From: Paraburkholderia sp. BL21I4N1
GTDB taxonomy: Bacteria > Pseudomonadota > Gammaproteobacteria > Burkholderiales > Burkholderiaceae
Reading direction: 5' to 3'
Length of the DNA stretch: 64,000 nucleotides
Assembly (NCBI RefSeq): GCF_002973525.1
Contig: NZ_PVEN01000011.1
Span: forward strand, 62,001 to 126,000
Part shown: positions 17,397 to 26,090 of the stretch, piece by piece
Numbering within the stretch: the stretch's first letter is position 1
Layout: the number at the start of each line of letters is the position of its first letter
The notes under the pieces: generated by a model
Database searches by the model: none
Told to the model about the DNA's origin: nothing
The model's input: only the letters and a program-made list of their open reading frames with translations
Program-made: the position numbers and the translations under genes

Positions 17397-19064
17397 TCAC
17401 GCCGCCGAAGCCGCCACCCCGCTCGCCCGCGTTGTTGTCGCGGTGTGCAATGTCTGCCCCGCCTGCGCTTCGCGCCGGCTAGCCGCGATCAACTCGGCCG
17501 CGCGCTCGCCTATCATCACCGTCGGCGCATTGGTGTTGCCGCCGATCAGCGTCGGCATCACCGACGCATCGACGATGCGCAACCCCGTCACGCCCCGCAC
17601 CCGCAATTGCGGATCGACCACCGACCGCGCATCGCCGCCCATCCGGCAAGTCGCCACCGGGTGATAAATCGTGTCGGCATGCTCGGCGATGGTTTGCCGC
17701 AGCGCCTCGGCCGTCTGTCCAGGATGCGTGTACAACTCCGTGCCGCCATGTAACGCCAGCGAAGGGGCATCGAGAATGCGCCGCGCCATCTGCGCGCCTT
17801 CCATCAGCAGATCGAGATCGCGCGAATCGCTGAAGAAGCGCGGATCGATCACCGGCGCCGTGCGCGCATCGGCGCTCGCCAGCGTGACGCTGCCGCGACT
17901 ATGCGGCCGCAGCACGCACACATGCAGCGAATAGCCGTGGCCCCAATGCATATGCCGGTTGTGATCGTCGACCAGCGCCGCGCAGAAATGCAGTTGCAGA
18001 TCGGGGCGCGCCAGCGTCGGGCTGCTTTTCAGAAAACCACCGGCCTCGGCGACATTGCTCGACAGCATGCCGGTGCCATGGCGCATGAAAGTGGCGAACT
18101 GCGGCAGCATTCGCGCGATGCCGCGCAGCGAAAAACCCGTCGGTTCAATCGACGACACCCGCTTGTTGATCGTGAAATCGACGTGGTCGATCAGGTTCTG
18201 CCCGACCTCGGGCGCATCGTGCAGCACCGGAATGCCGAGCGACTGCAAATGCGCGGCCGGTCCGATGCCGGAACACATCAGCAGTTGCGGCGAATTGAAC
18301 GCGCCGCCCGCCAGCACGACTTCGGCGCGCGCTTCGAGCGTTTCGCGGCGACCGCCCCGCACGATCTCGACGCCGCTCGCGCGCTTGCCGTCGAAATTCA
18401 CCCGCATCACCGTCGCATCCGCGATCAGATGAAGATTAGGCCGCTCGCGATCGTAGATATAGGCGCGCGCCACGCTGCAACGGCGTCCGTCGCGTTGCGT
18501 CACCTGGTAGAAGCCGATTCCTTCCTGATCCGCGCCGTTGAAATCGCGATTCGGCTTGTAGCCGGCTTCGAGCGCGGCCTGCACGAAGCGCTTCGAAAAC
18601 GGATTCTGATAACGCAGATCGGAGACGGTGAGCGGGCCGTCGTCACCGTGCCATGCATCCGCGCCGCGCTCGTTGCCCTCGGCGCGACGGAAATACGGCA
18701 GCACTTCCGCCCATGACCAACCGTCGCAGCCGAGTTGCGCCCATTCGTCGTAATCGAGCGGATGGCCGCGCGTGTAGATCATCGCGTTGATCGCGCTCGA
18801 CCCGCCAAAGCCGCGTCCACGCGGCTGATAGCCTTGTCGCCCGTCGAGGCCGGGTTGCGGCGTGGTCAGGTAGCCGTAGTTGGTCTTGAGTTTGTTCGGC
18901 ACGACGACCGCGACGCCGACCGGCATGTTGACGAACAGATTGCCGTCCGTATGCGGTCCGGCTTCGATCAGGGCGATTGTCGCGTCGGGGCAGCTGTCCG
19001 CAAGACGGCTTGCCAGCGTGCAACCGCCCGAGCCCGCACCGACGATGATGTAGTCGTATTGCAT
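17397..19064 (-). CDS. GMC family FAD-dependent alcohol dehydrogenase/oxidase
   Basis: Encodes 555 residues. The FAD dinucleotide motif is YIIVGAGSGGCTLASRL (residues 5-21), the GMC signature 1 is RGRGFGGSSAINAMIYTRG, and signature 2 resembles GGAFNSPQLLMCSGIGP. The C-terminal catalytic region has IYHPVATCRMGGD and LRVRGVTGLRIVDASVMP, typical of AlkJ/choline-dehydrogenase-like enzymes oxidising primary alcohols to aldehydes. ATG 19064 follows AGGAGGAG. It is divergent from the acyl-CoA dehydrogenase-like gene and close to an aldehyde dehydrogenase, suggesting an alcohol-aldehyde-acid route. The substrate cannot be told; choline is less likely because no betaine genes are nearby. Confidence 0.9.
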   Translation of the reverse strand: MQYDYIIVGAGSGGCTLASRLADSCPDATIALIEAGPHTDGNLFVNMPVGVAVVVPNKLKTNYGYLTTPQPGLDGRQGYQPRGRGFGGSSAINAMIYTRGHPLDYDEWAQLGCDGWSWAEVLPYFRRAEGNERGADAWHGDDGPLTVSDLRYQNPFSKRFVQAALEAGYKPNRDFNGADQEGIGFYQVTQRDGRRCSVARAYIYDRERPNLHLIADATVMRVNFDGKRASGVEIVRGGRRETLEARAEVVLAGGAFNSPQLLMCSGIGPAAHLQSLGIPVLHDAPEVGQNLIDHVDFTINKRVSSIEPTGFSLRGIARMLPQFATFMRHGTGMLSSNVAEAGGFLKSSPTLARPDLQLHFCAALVDDHNRHMHWGHGYSLHVCVLRPHSRGSVTLASADARTAPVIDPRFFSDSRDLDLLMEGAQMARRILDAPSLALHGGTELYTHPGQTAEALRQTIAEHADTIYHPVATCRMGGDARSVVDPQLRVRGVTGLRIVDASVMPTLIGGNTNAPTVMIGERAAELIAASRREAQAGQTLHTATTTRASGVAASAA

Positions 19065-19404
19065 CCGCTCCTCCTGTCGACCCGCGCCGGGGCCGCATTG
19101 GGGCCGCGTTGCTCGCGGACCCTGTCTCGTGCACACTTGTCTACGTGTGTTTCAACGGCATTGTAGGGAGCGTTGGGAGGTGGCGGCAGCTTCGCGCCAG
19201 AGCGATTACTCTAAACGGAAGGCCCATCGCGCCCCTATGATGAAAGACGCGCGACGGTCCGCCGGACGGCCGCGACAGCACGCCACGACGCATTCAAACA
19301 CGGCACGGCGAGCAACGTCCTCATAGCGTGCGGCACGACACGCGGCGCTCAAACAGCACCCCGCCGATCGGCACCGGCGAACCCGCGGTGAACGGAGACA
19401 GCAG
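19065..19404. other. Divergent promoter region of GMC oxidoreductase and AidB-like gene
   Basis: No gene is seen in this 340-bp gap. A short dyad CACAC (19132-19136) / GTGTG (19145-19149) could be an operator. TATGAT at 19236-19241 is a possible plus-strand -10 box but has no good -35 partner. Confidence 0.35.
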
Positions 19405-21090
19405 ATGGAACGGCATAGCTTCGGCCAGACTCACGAGGTGACGAATCAGGTCCCGCCGCTGGCGGACTACAACCTGTTCGCCAGCGACGCCGCGTTGTCC
19501 GCCGCCCTCGAACGCGACGGCGCGCAGTGGCATCGCGATGCGTTGCTACGGCACGGCGCCGCGCTCACCACGCCCGACACGCTCGCCCTCGCCGAACTGG
19601 CCAACCGCCACACCCCGGAACTGTCCACGCACGATTCGCGCGGCGAGCGTATCGACGCGCTGGAGTTTCACCCGTCGTGGCATACGCTGCTGTCGCTGCT
19701 GCGCCGTGAAGGTCTGCACGCGCTGCCGTTTTCCGATCCGCGGCGCGGCGCGATGGTCGCGCGCTGCGCCGGGTATTTTCTGCACGCACAGATCGAGTCC
19801 GGCTCGCTGTGTCCGCTGACCATGACGTTCGCGAGCATTCCGGTGCTGCAGCGCGAACCGGCGCTGTTCGACAGACTGCGCGACAAGCTCTACGCCCGCG
19901 ACCATGATCCGCGCGACGTGCCGCTCTCGCATAAGGGTTCCGCGATGATCGGCATGGGCATGACCGAGAAGCAAGGCGGCTCGGACGTGCGCAGCAATCA
20001 GACGCGCGCCTATGCCACCGGCGGTAGCGGCCGCGGCGCGGCGTACCGGTTGATCGGCCACAAGTGGTTTTTTTCCGCGCCGCAATGCGACGCGCATCTC
20101 GTGCTCGCCCGCACCGACGAACACGAAGGTCTGTCGTGCTTCTATGTGCCGCGCTTCGCACCGGACGGCCGCAAGAACACCGTGCAGATCCAGCGCCTGA
20201 AAGACAAGCTCGGCAACCGGTCGAACGCGAGCAGCGAGGTCGAATTTCTCGACGCGTTCGGCATTCTGATCGGCGACGAAGGGCGCGGCGTGCCGACCAT
20301 CATAGAAATGGCCAACTACACGCGCCTCGATTGCGTGATAGGCAGCGCGGCGTTGATGCGCGCGGCGCTGGTGCAGGCGATTCATCATGCGCGACACCGC
20401 AGCGCGTTCGGCCGTCAGTTGGCCGACCAGCCTTTGATGCGCAACGTGCTGGCCGATCTCGCGCTGGAGTCGGAGGCCGCCACGGTGCTGTTCATGCGGC
20501 TCGCGCGTGCGTTCGAATCGACGGCGGATGCGTCGTCCACGTCGTCGGTCGAGCGCGCGTGGCGGCGCATCGTCACGCCAGCGTCGAAATACTGGGTGTG
20601 TAAGCGCGCACTGGCATTCACTGGCGAGGCGATGGAAGTCTGGGGCGGCAACGGTTACGTCGAAACCGGTCCAATGGCGCGCTTCTATCGCGAAGCGCCC
20701 GTGAATTCGATCTGGGAAGGCTCCGGCAACGTAATGTGCCTCGACGTGCTGCGCGCCATGGAGCGCGAGCCCGACGCGGCGCAAGCGCTGTTTGCCGCGT
20801 GGCAGGCGGACGCGCACGCGCAGCCCGCCTTGCGCGCCGCGCTGGGCAAACTCGCCGCCGTGCTCAACGGGCCGGCCGGGCAGCGTGAAGCGTCGGCGCG
20901 GCGGATCGCCCAGCAGATCGTGCTGATCGCGCAGGCGGTCTTGCTGGTTCAGCATGCCCCGGCCGAAATCGCCGACGCGTTCATTGCCACCCGACTCGGC
21001 GACGGCAGCGGCGAAAGCGGCCGCGTGTACGGCACGTTGCCGGCGAGCGTCGACCACGCGGCGATCATCGAGCGGGCTTTTCCGGCCTGA
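19405..21090 (+). CDS. AidB-like acyl-CoA dehydrogenase
   Basis: Encodes 561 residues, the size of AidB-type members (about 540) rather than the usual 380. Visible features: an N-terminal helical region with TNQVPPLADYNLFASDAAL, close to the AidB start; the FAD-binding MIGMGMTEKQGGSDVRSNQT; SAFGRQLADQPLMRNVLADL; and EVWGGNGYVETGPMARFYRE with the flavin-contacting GNGY. AidB of E. coli is a DNA-binding alkylation-response flavoprotein, but many homologues are probably isovaleryl-type dehydrogenases. ATG 19405 follows a GGAGACAG ribosome-binding site. The aldehyde dehydrogenase gene starts 100 bp downstream on the same strand, so the two may be co-transcribed. Confidence 0.88.
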   Translation: MERHSFGQTHEVTNQVPPLADYNLFASDAALSAALERDGAQWHRDALLRHGAALTTPDTLALAELANRHTPELSTHDSRGERIDALEFHPSWHTLLSLLRREGLHALPFSDPRRGAMVARCAGYFLHAQIESGSLCPLTMTFASIPVLQREPALFDRLRDKLYARDHDPRDVPLSHKGSAMIGMGMTEKQGGSDVRSNQTRAYATGGSGRGAAYRLIGHKWFFSAPQCDAHLVLARTDEHEGLSCFYVPRFAPDGRKNTVQIQRLKDKLGNRSNASSEVEFLDAFGILIGDEGRGVPTIIEMANYTRLDCVIGSAALMRAALVQAIHHARHRSAFGRQLADQPLMRNVLADLALESEAATVLFMRLARAFESTADASSTSSVERAWRRIVTPASKYWVCKRALAFTGEAMEVWGGNGYVETGPMARFYREAPVNSIWEGSGNVMCLDVLRAMEREPDAAQALFAAWQADAHAQPALRAALGKLAAVLNGPAGQREASARRIAQQIVLIAQAVLLVQHAPAEIADAFIATRLGDGSGESGRVYGTLPASVDHAAIIERAFPA

Positions 21091-21190
21091 GAACCGGCAA
21101 GGCGCATTCAGACACGCCTCACCGACAGCATCAAAAAACCAATAAAGCGCGATGCCAACGCGCACCGACATCATCAGGGAGTGGACACAT

Positions 21191-22609
21191 ATGAAGAACG
21201 ATCTGCCGGAGGTCGCCGCGCTCGAAGCGCTACTGCGCGAGCAACGTCACGCTTATTTGCGCGCGCCGTATCCCTCATGGGAGAGCCGCGCCGCGCACCT
21301 CAAGGCGTTGCGCAAAGTCATGCTCGACAACCGCGACGCGCTCGCCGAAACGATGAACGCCGACTTCGGCAATCGGGCGAAGCAGGAAGTGCTGCTCGCC
21401 GAATTCCTGCTGGTGAAAGAGGAGATTGACGCCGCGCTGCGCCACGGCAAGCGCTGGATGAAGGCGCAACGCCGCAGCACCAACAAATGGCTGCTGCCCG
21501 CTCGCGCGAAGGTGGTGCCGCAACCGCTCGGCGTGGTCGGCATCATCGTGCCCTGGAATTATCCGGTGCTGCTCGCCGTCGGGCCGCTGATCAGCGCGCT
21601 GACCGCCGGCAACCGCGCCATCGTCAAGATGTCGGAATTGACGCCGCGCACCTCGGCGCTATTCGAACAGCTGATCGGCCAGACTTTCGCGCGCGATCAC
21701 GTCGCGGTGGTGAATGGCGACGCCACGCTCGCCGCCGCGTTCAGCGCGCAGCCGTTCGATCATCTGCTGTTCACGGGTTCGACCAAGGTCGGGCACGAGG
21801 TGATGCGCGCCGCCGCCGAGCATCTAACGCCGGTCACGCTGGAACTCGGCGGCAAATCGCCGGCACTGATCGGCGCGCACGCGCGCTTCGACAACGCGGT
21901 GGACAACCTGATCGCCGGCAAGACGCTCAATGCGGGTCAAACCTGTATCGCGCCGGACTACGTGCTGGTGCCGCGCGGCAAGGAGCAGGCGTTCGTCGAA
22001 CGGGCCCGTGCGCGAATGGCGAAGATGTACCCCGGTTTTGCCAGCAATCCGGATTACACGTCGATCATTTCGGCGCGCCACTTCGAACGTCTGGAACGTC
22101 TCGCGGACGAGGCCCAGGCCGCCGGCGCGCAACTGCACCCGCTCACCGACAGTTCACCCGATCCGGCGAGCCGTCGTTACCCGCTGATCGCCGTGACGAA
22201 CGCGCCCGACGCGTGCGCGTTGATGCAGGAGGAGATTTTCGGGCCGCTGCTGCCGATCGTCCCGTACGACACGCTCGACGACGCGATCTCGTGGATCAAC
22301 GCCCGGCCGCGTCCGCTCGCGCTGTATCTGTATGCGGACGACGCCGCCACGATCGAACGCGTGACGCATGAAACGATTGCCGGCGGCATGGCGATCAACG
22401 AGACGCTGATGCATTTGGCCTGCGAAAGCCTACCGTTCGGCGGCGTCGGCGCGAGTGGGATGGGCGCGTATCACGGTTACGAGGGCTTCGTGACGTTCTC
22501 GAAGATGAAGCCGGTGCTGACGCAGGCGCGTTTGAACGCGCGCGGATGGATCTCGCCGCCGTACGGCAAGCGGGTAAACGCGTTGCTCAAGCTGATGATG
22601 CGGTTTTGA
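21191..22609 (+). CDS. Coniferyl-aldehyde-type NAD(P)-dependent aldehyde dehydrogenase
   Basis: Encodes 472 residues of the aldehyde dehydrogenase superfamily. The cofactor-binding VVGIIVPWNYPVLLAVGPL, the general base in LELGGKSP (Glu218) and the nucleophile in NAGQTCIAPDY (Cys252) are intact. The short C-terminal arm with ESLPFGGVGASGMGAYHG matches the class-3/coniferyl aldehyde dehydrogenase group, which oxidises aromatic or fatty aldehydes. Start ATG 21191 has GGGAG at 21178-21182; an in-frame ATG at 21152 would add 13 residues but lacks a ribosome-binding site. Substrate not determined; pairing with the GMC oxidoreductase suggests the product aldehyde of that enzyme. Confidence 0.9.
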   Translation: MKNDLPEVAALEALLREQRHAYLRAPYPSWESRAAHLKALRKVMLDNRDALAETMNADFGNRAKQEVLLAEFLLVKEEIDAALRHGKRWMKAQRRSTNKWLLPARAKVVPQPLGVVGIIVPWNYPVLLAVGPLISALTAGNRAIVKMSELTPRTSALFEQLIGQTFARDHVAVVNGDATLAAAFSAQPFDHLLFTGSTKVGHEVMRAAAEHLTPVTLELGGKSPALIGAHARFDNAVDNLIAGKTLNAGQTCIAPDYVLVPRGKEQAFVERARARMAKMYPGFASNPDYTSIISARHFERLERLADEAQAAGAQLHPLTDSSPDPASRRYPLIAVTNAPDACALMQEEIFGPLLPIVPYDTLDDAISWINARPRPLALYLYADDAATIERVTHETIAGGMAINETLMHLACESLPFGGVGASGMGAYHGYEGFVTFSKMKPVLTQARLNARGWISPPYGKRVNALLKLMMRF

Positions 22610-22680
22610 CGCAGGCGGATGACTGGGTGAGCAGGCGAGCGAGTGGCCACCATCCACCGGCCGCCTCGAATAAGCCACCC

Positions 22681-23043
22681 TCAACGCCCTGCCGTGCCGC
22701 CTTCTACCTCGGTAGCCACCACATCGGTGACATCGCTCGCGTCGTCGCCCCCGGCGCCTGGCGCGGATTCACTCTCCGCGCCGCTTTCCAACCGGTGCAG
22801 CCACGCGAGCATTTCCGCCACCGCCTGATAAAGCTGCGGTGGAATGCGCGAATCCAGATCCACCTGCATCAGCAGCGACACCATCTCCGGCGCTTCGTGA
22901 ACATACAGGCCGGCTTCCTTGGCGCGCTGCACGATCATCTCGGCCAGCATGCCGTAGCCCTTCGCGATCACGCGCGGTGCGGGATCGCCGCCTTTGGCGT
23001 CGTAGACGAGCGCTGCCGCACTGCGGCGGTGTTTGCGGCTCAT
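22681..23043 (-). CDS. FlhB C-terminal-domain paralogue (FhlB/EscU-like)
   Basis: Encodes 120 residues that align by eye with the cytoplasmic tail of FlhB after its cleavage site (compare PRVIAKGYGMLAEMIVQRAKE with PKVIAKGVNLVAARIREIAAE in the full FlhB of this window, and the shared PLYGAVAE/QLYQAVAE-MLAWLHRL end). It has no membrane helices and no NPTH autocleavage motif, so it is a tail-only paralogue. In other bacteria such proteins can substitute for the FlhB C-terminus in substrate-specificity switching. ATG 23043 overlaps the FliK-like stop by one base (TGATG); a GTG one codon earlier is also possible. The C-terminal 30 residues are acidic and low-complexity. Confidence 0.85.
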   Translation of the reverse strand: MSRKHRRSAAALVYDAKGGDPAPRVIAKGYGMLAEMIVQRAKEAGLYVHEAPEMVSLLMQVDLDSRIPPQLYQAVAEMLAWLHRLESGAESESAPGAGGDDASDVTDVVATEVEGGTAGR

Positions 23044-24431
23044 CACATCTCCCAGTCGAAATCGTCGAGCGCGGGGCTGTTCGACGCACGGCGGGCCGCC
23101 GCTTTATCCGCGGCCGCCGACGCCGACGCCGAGCGCGCATACGCCGACGCTGCCGCCTGCGCGGCCGCCGCGGCACCTGGCGGGTTGGCGCCGGTCGACG
23201 GCGCGCCGCCACCAATCTCGCGAATCGTCAAACCGTTCAATTCGATCCCCGCCGCCGCCAGCCGCTGACGGAAGCTCTCGCCCTGCATCGCCAGCCGCGC
23301 CGCGCCGACCGGGCTCGCCTGCACGCGCGCCACAAGGCGCGTACCGGTCAGCGTCAGTTCCGCGTCGACGGTGCCGAGCGTGGGCAGCGACAACGTCAGA
23401 CGGGTGCGCCACGGCTGGTCGTCCTCGCTCGCCGCGCCGCCGCCGCTGCGGTCCCATTCGTCGCCGTCCTGTTCGATGGTCCAGTCGAACTTGGCGCCCG
23501 GCCACGCCTCGCCGGTCCAGCGGAATTGCCCGGTCGCGAGCATATCCAGTTGCTGGCGCACCAACGGCACGGTCGCGGGATGCACCGCCGCCGCCATCGA
23601 TTGTGAGTTCTGCGACGCGCTGCCGTCGGCTGCCGGCGACGTCCCGCTATGCAGATTCGCATGCGCCGATTGGCCGTTCAGGTCCGACAACGAGCTGGCC
23701 AACACCTCGCCGGCCACGAAGCGCGCGGTTTGTGCATTCGGAATAGGTTGCTGCGCGCGGGCGGCATTCGCATCCTGCGCGCCGTTCGGCTGGCCATTGT
23801 TCGGCGCGGCGCCCATGCCCTGGCGGGTCGACGCCGTCGACGCGCTCGCCTCGCCGCCGTCGCTCGCCCAATCGAGCGGCAATTGCGCGGCGGCCACCAG
23901 CTTGTTTTGTGCCTCGTCGGCCAGGCTCGCGGGCGAACGCTGGCCCGCCAGCCATTGCGCGAGATGGGCTTCGTAGAAGAGTCCGCTGTCGCCGACCGTC
24001 TGCTGGAGCGCGGCCGCGAGCGCCGCGACAGGCACCTGCGCCGCCGCCACATTGGCGGTGGCCACGGTTCCAGCGGTATTCGGATTGGGATTGGCCGTGC
24101 CGGAAGCGGCCGGCGTATCGAACAGCGGCAAAGCGCCGACTTCCACATCGAGCGCCGGCGCGGCGGGCCAGATCGGCATCTGGCCGAGCACGGCGGGGGT
24201 GGCTTCGCCGCCGGAGCGCACGATCGCGCTCAGGGTCAACGCCACGGCGGACAGCGCGGTTTGCGCGGAAGGCTGCGGCGCGGGTGTCGCGACGGGCGCG
24301 GCGGTGGTCGGCGCGTCATCGACGCTCGCCGCACCGGTTTGCGACGCGGTCGCACTGCCGGGGGCGATATTGAGCAGGCTGTCGATCCGGTTCGCTAGCA
24401 GCGAAGCGACGGCCGTGTCGATTCCGTTCAT
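23043..24431 (-). CDS. FliK-like protein (second hook-length-control homologue)
   Basis: Encodes 462 residues, Ala/Gln/Thr-rich and probably disordered for about 300 residues, then a compact C-terminal domain (about residues 290-400, including LDMLATGQFRWTGEAWPGAKFDWTIEQ, LTLSLPTLGTVDAELTLTG and GESFRQRLAAAGIELNGLTI) resembling the FliK C-terminal fold. FliK normally measures hook length and contacts FlhB to switch export specificity. A canonical fliK is present at 31735, so this is a divergent second copy, translationally coupled to the FlhB-tail paralogue. The two could act together on export switching; that is inference. ATG 24431 follows AAGGAAT. Confidence 0.75.
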   Translation of the reverse strand: MNGIDTAVASLLANRIDSLLNIAPGSATASQTGAASVDDAPTTAAPVATPAPQPSAQTALSAVALTLSAIVRSGGEATPAVLGQMPIWPAAPALDVEVGALPLFDTPAASGTANPNPNTAGTVATANVAAAQVPVAALAAALQQTVGDSGLFYEAHLAQWLAGQRSPASLADEAQNKLVAAAQLPLDWASDGGEASASTASTRQGMGAAPNNGQPNGAQDANAARAQQPIPNAQTARFVAGEVLASSLSDLNGQSAHANLHSGTSPAADGSASQNSQSMAAAVHPATVPLVRQQLDMLATGQFRWTGEAWPGAKFDWTIEQDGDEWDRSGGGAASEDDQPWRTRLTLSLPTLGTVDAELTLTGTRLVARVQASPVGAARLAMQGESFRQRLAAAGIELNGLTIREIGGGAPSTGANPPGAAAAAQAAASAYARSASASAAADKAAARRASNSPALDDFDWEM

Positions 24432-24545
24432 GCCGATTCCTTGGTCACAGTGGCGGCAGCGCGCTCAAATACAGTCAATCAGGCGAAGCGGTGAAGAAAC
24501 CAGCGCAGGCAGGCACACGGACGACAAGTCGGCACGCGGGCGAAT

Positions 24546-24872
24546 TCAGCGCGCCCCGTACAGTTCCTTGAGCACGCGCGTCGGCCGGCCGGCGAACAAC
24601 GCCGACAGATTGGCCATGCGCGGATTCGCCAGGTCGCGGATCGCGGCGTCGTCGGCGAGAATCTGCCGGATCAGCGCGTATTTGCGTAATCGCTCCGATT
24701 CGTCGAGCCTGACGCCGGTCTCGGCGTCCTTCAACGCGTCCACCAGATGGCGGTATTCCTCTTGCAGGTGGACCAGATCGTTCCACAGTGCCCGCCGCGC
24801 AGCCGTCAGCATGCGGCAGGAAATCGCTGCGATCGCCTCGTAGCGGGCGAAGTATTCTGCGTTCGATGTCAT
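24546..24872 (-). CDS. fliT: Flagellar protein FliT
   Basis: Encodes 108 residues, mostly amphipathic helix (RYEAIAAISCRMLTAARRAL, then LVHLQEEYRHLVDALKDAE), the size and pattern of FliT. FliT is the export chaperone of the cap protein FliD and in enterobacteria also binds FlhC. It starts inside the fliS stop (ATGA), so it is coupled to FliS and under the fliS sigma-28 promoter. Upstream frame extension runs through fliS and is rejected. FliD itself is not in this window. Sequence conservation in the family is low, so part of the call rests on position behind fliS. Confidence 0.82.
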   Translation of the reverse strand: MTSNAEYFARYEAIAAISCRMLTAARRALWNDLVHLQEEYRHLVDALKDAETGVRLDESERLRKYALIRQILADDAAIRDLANPRMANLSALFAGRPTRVLKELYGAR

Positions 24873-25303
24873 CTCATGCTTTCCGCGGCCGGCTGGGCCG
24901 CCATCCGCGCGATTTCCGGGGCGATCCCGATCCATGCCTCTTCGAGTGTCGCCAGCAGGCCGTCGACCTCGACCAGCATCGCCTCGCTCTGTTTTACGTT
25001 GGCTTCGAGCAGCCGGCGCGACATATAGCCATATAGCGCGTCCAACCGCTCTGCAATCTCGCCGCCCGCATCGACATTGAGCGACTGCTGCAGCCCGCTT
25101 TCGACGATCTGAATCGCCTTGCCGATCGCCTCTCCACGAGCCGGCACATTGCCCTGCTGCAAATGCATGCGCGCTTGCGCGATCGCCTGACGGGCGCCCT
25201 GATACAACATCACGATCAGACGATGCGGACTCGCGCCCATCACCCCTGTCTCGACGCCCACGCGTGCGTACGCATTGGCTCCAGAGTGTCCTGGGGAAAA
25301 CAT
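24869..25303 (-). CDS. fliS: Flagellin export chaperone FliS
   Basis: Encodes 144 residues. The conserved N-terminal AYARVGVETGVMGASPHRLIVMLYQGA (split here by the family's Y-x-x-V and PHRLI-x-LY core) and the four-helix pattern identify FliS, which binds the C-terminus of unexported flagellin. The start ATG 25303 follows AGGAGGAGCG; a longer frame upstream contains the sigma-28 promoter and is not coding. A sigma-28 promoter sits at 25389-25416. It heads the run fliS-fliT-fliK-like-FlhB-tail. Confidence 0.94.
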   Translation of the reverse strand: MFSPGHSGANAYARVGVETGVMGASPHRLIVMLYQGARQAIAQARMHLQQGNVPARGEAIGKAIQIVESGLQQSLNVDAGGEIAERLDALYGYMSRRLLEANVKQSEAMLVEVDGLLATLEEAWIGIAPEIARMAAQPAAESMR

Positions 25304-25388
25304 CGGCGCTCCTCCTCTCTTGCACAGCGGTTGGTCATGGCATCCCGTCCGGGCACGTTGTCGCACCCGGATTTCTGCCTGTATCTGG

Positions 25389-25416
25389 TTATCGGATACG
25401 CAGCGGGAAAGCTTTA
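25389..25416 (-). promoter_or_regulatory. Sigma-28 (FliA) promoter of fliST
   Basis: Minus strand: TAAAGCTT (25416-25409), 12-bp spacer, TCCGATAA (25396-25389). Consensus is TAAAGTTT-N11-GCCGATAA; 14 of 16 positions match. It lies about 85 bp upstream of the fliS start, which is late-gene timing as expected for a flagellin chaperone. Confidence 0.85.
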
Positions 25417-25481
25417 GGCCGGTGTAAGGAGGATTAAGGCGCCAGATGGCGCGGCCCGCCAGGGCCACACGGCAAACGGTG

Positions 25482-25515
25482 GTTCGGGCGGGCGGGTAAG
25501 CCTTGCCGCCCGAAC
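25482..25515 (-). terminator. Hairpin just after fliE
   Basis: A 10-bp perfect stem (GTTCGGGCGG at 25482-25491, CCGCCCGAAC at 25506-25515) begins 4 bases past the fliE stop on the minus strand. No T run follows, so termination strength is uncertain. It would separate fliE from the fliST operon. Confidence 0.55.
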
Positions 25516-25519
25516 GCGC

Positions 25520-25855
25520 TTAAACCTGCATCTGCATGATGTCGTTGTAGGCGGACACCAGCTTGTTACGCACCTGCAAGCCGAACTGGAAGCCGATATT
25601 GGCCTTCTGTCCGTCGACCATCACGTCGTTCAGCGAGACGTTCGACGCGCCGAGTTCGAACGCTTTCGATTCGTTGGCGGCGGTCATCTGATCGCCGCTG
25701 ATCTTGTCCAGCGACGCTTTCAGCGCGGACGCGAAGCCGCCCGCCGTAGCCGCACCGGACTGGTCGGCCACCGTGTTATTGCTGCCGGCCGCTTGCGCCG
25801 CCATCGACTGCATCTGTTGCAGCGCCGACGAAAGCGCGTTCACGGGCATAGTCAT
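25520..25855 (-). CDS. fliE: Flagellar hook-basal body protein FliE
   Basis: Encodes 111 residues. FliE joins the MS ring to the proximal rod and is exported early. The C-terminal half with FELGASNVSLNDVMVDGQKA and FQFGLQVRNKLVSAYNDIMQMQV is the FliE signature. ATG 25855 has a GGAGAG ribosome-binding site; a second ATG two codons later (25849) and a frame extension to 25927 are alternatives. It is monocistronic, divergent from fliF across a 235-bp gap that holds the shared class II operator. Confidence 0.94.
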   Translation of the reverse strand: MTMPVNALSSALQQMQSMAAQAAGSNNTVADQSGAATAGGFASALKASLDKISGDQMTAANESKAFELGASNVSLNDVMVDGQKANIGFQFGLQVRNKLVSAYNDIMQMQV

Positions 25856-25908
25856 GTTCTCTCCAGGAATGACGACCGGCATGCCAGAACCGTACCGATC
25901 TGGGATGA

Positions 25909-26001
25909 AAGCATAGCAGCGGCGCATACGGGAAAGCCCCGAAACTAGGGGGGAAACCCCGCTCTATTCAAGCAATCGGGTTGAGCCGCGCTGCGGATAA
26001 T
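25909..26001. promoter_or_regulatory. Divergent fliE/fliF class II promoter region with inferred FlhDC operator
   Basis: Half-sites GAAACTA (25941-25947) and TATTC (25965-25969) are 17 bp apart around a G/C-rich core. On the plus strand a -10 box GATAAT (25996-26001) lies exactly 26 bp after TATTC, for fliF. On the minus strand TATGCT (25915-25910) lies 25 bp from the opposite half-site, for fliE. No TTGACA-like -35 is seen at either, as expected for activator-dependent promoters. The same layout recurs at flgA, flgB, flhF and flhB. Confidence 0.7.
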
Positions 26002-26090
26002 TTCAATGGTGAAAGTCTCTGTCCGTACGCCCGCCGACCTCGGTGCGGTAAAGCGGCAGAACGCAAAGGCATCCCGGAGATACCCGACGC

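Noticed and set aside
19132..19149. CACAC/GTGTG dyad as a specific operator
   Set aside because: Only five bases per arm; too short to assign to a regulator, so mentioned only within the intergenic note.
23043..24431. The FliK-like gene as a broken duplicate of fliK
   Set aside because: It is a full open frame with ribosome-binding site, coupled to the next gene, and its C-terminal domain is diverged rather than truncated.
24432..24545. A separate sigma-28 promoter for the FliK-like gene
   Set aside because: No TAAA/GCCGATAA pairing at proper spacing; the gene probably depends on the fliST promoter.
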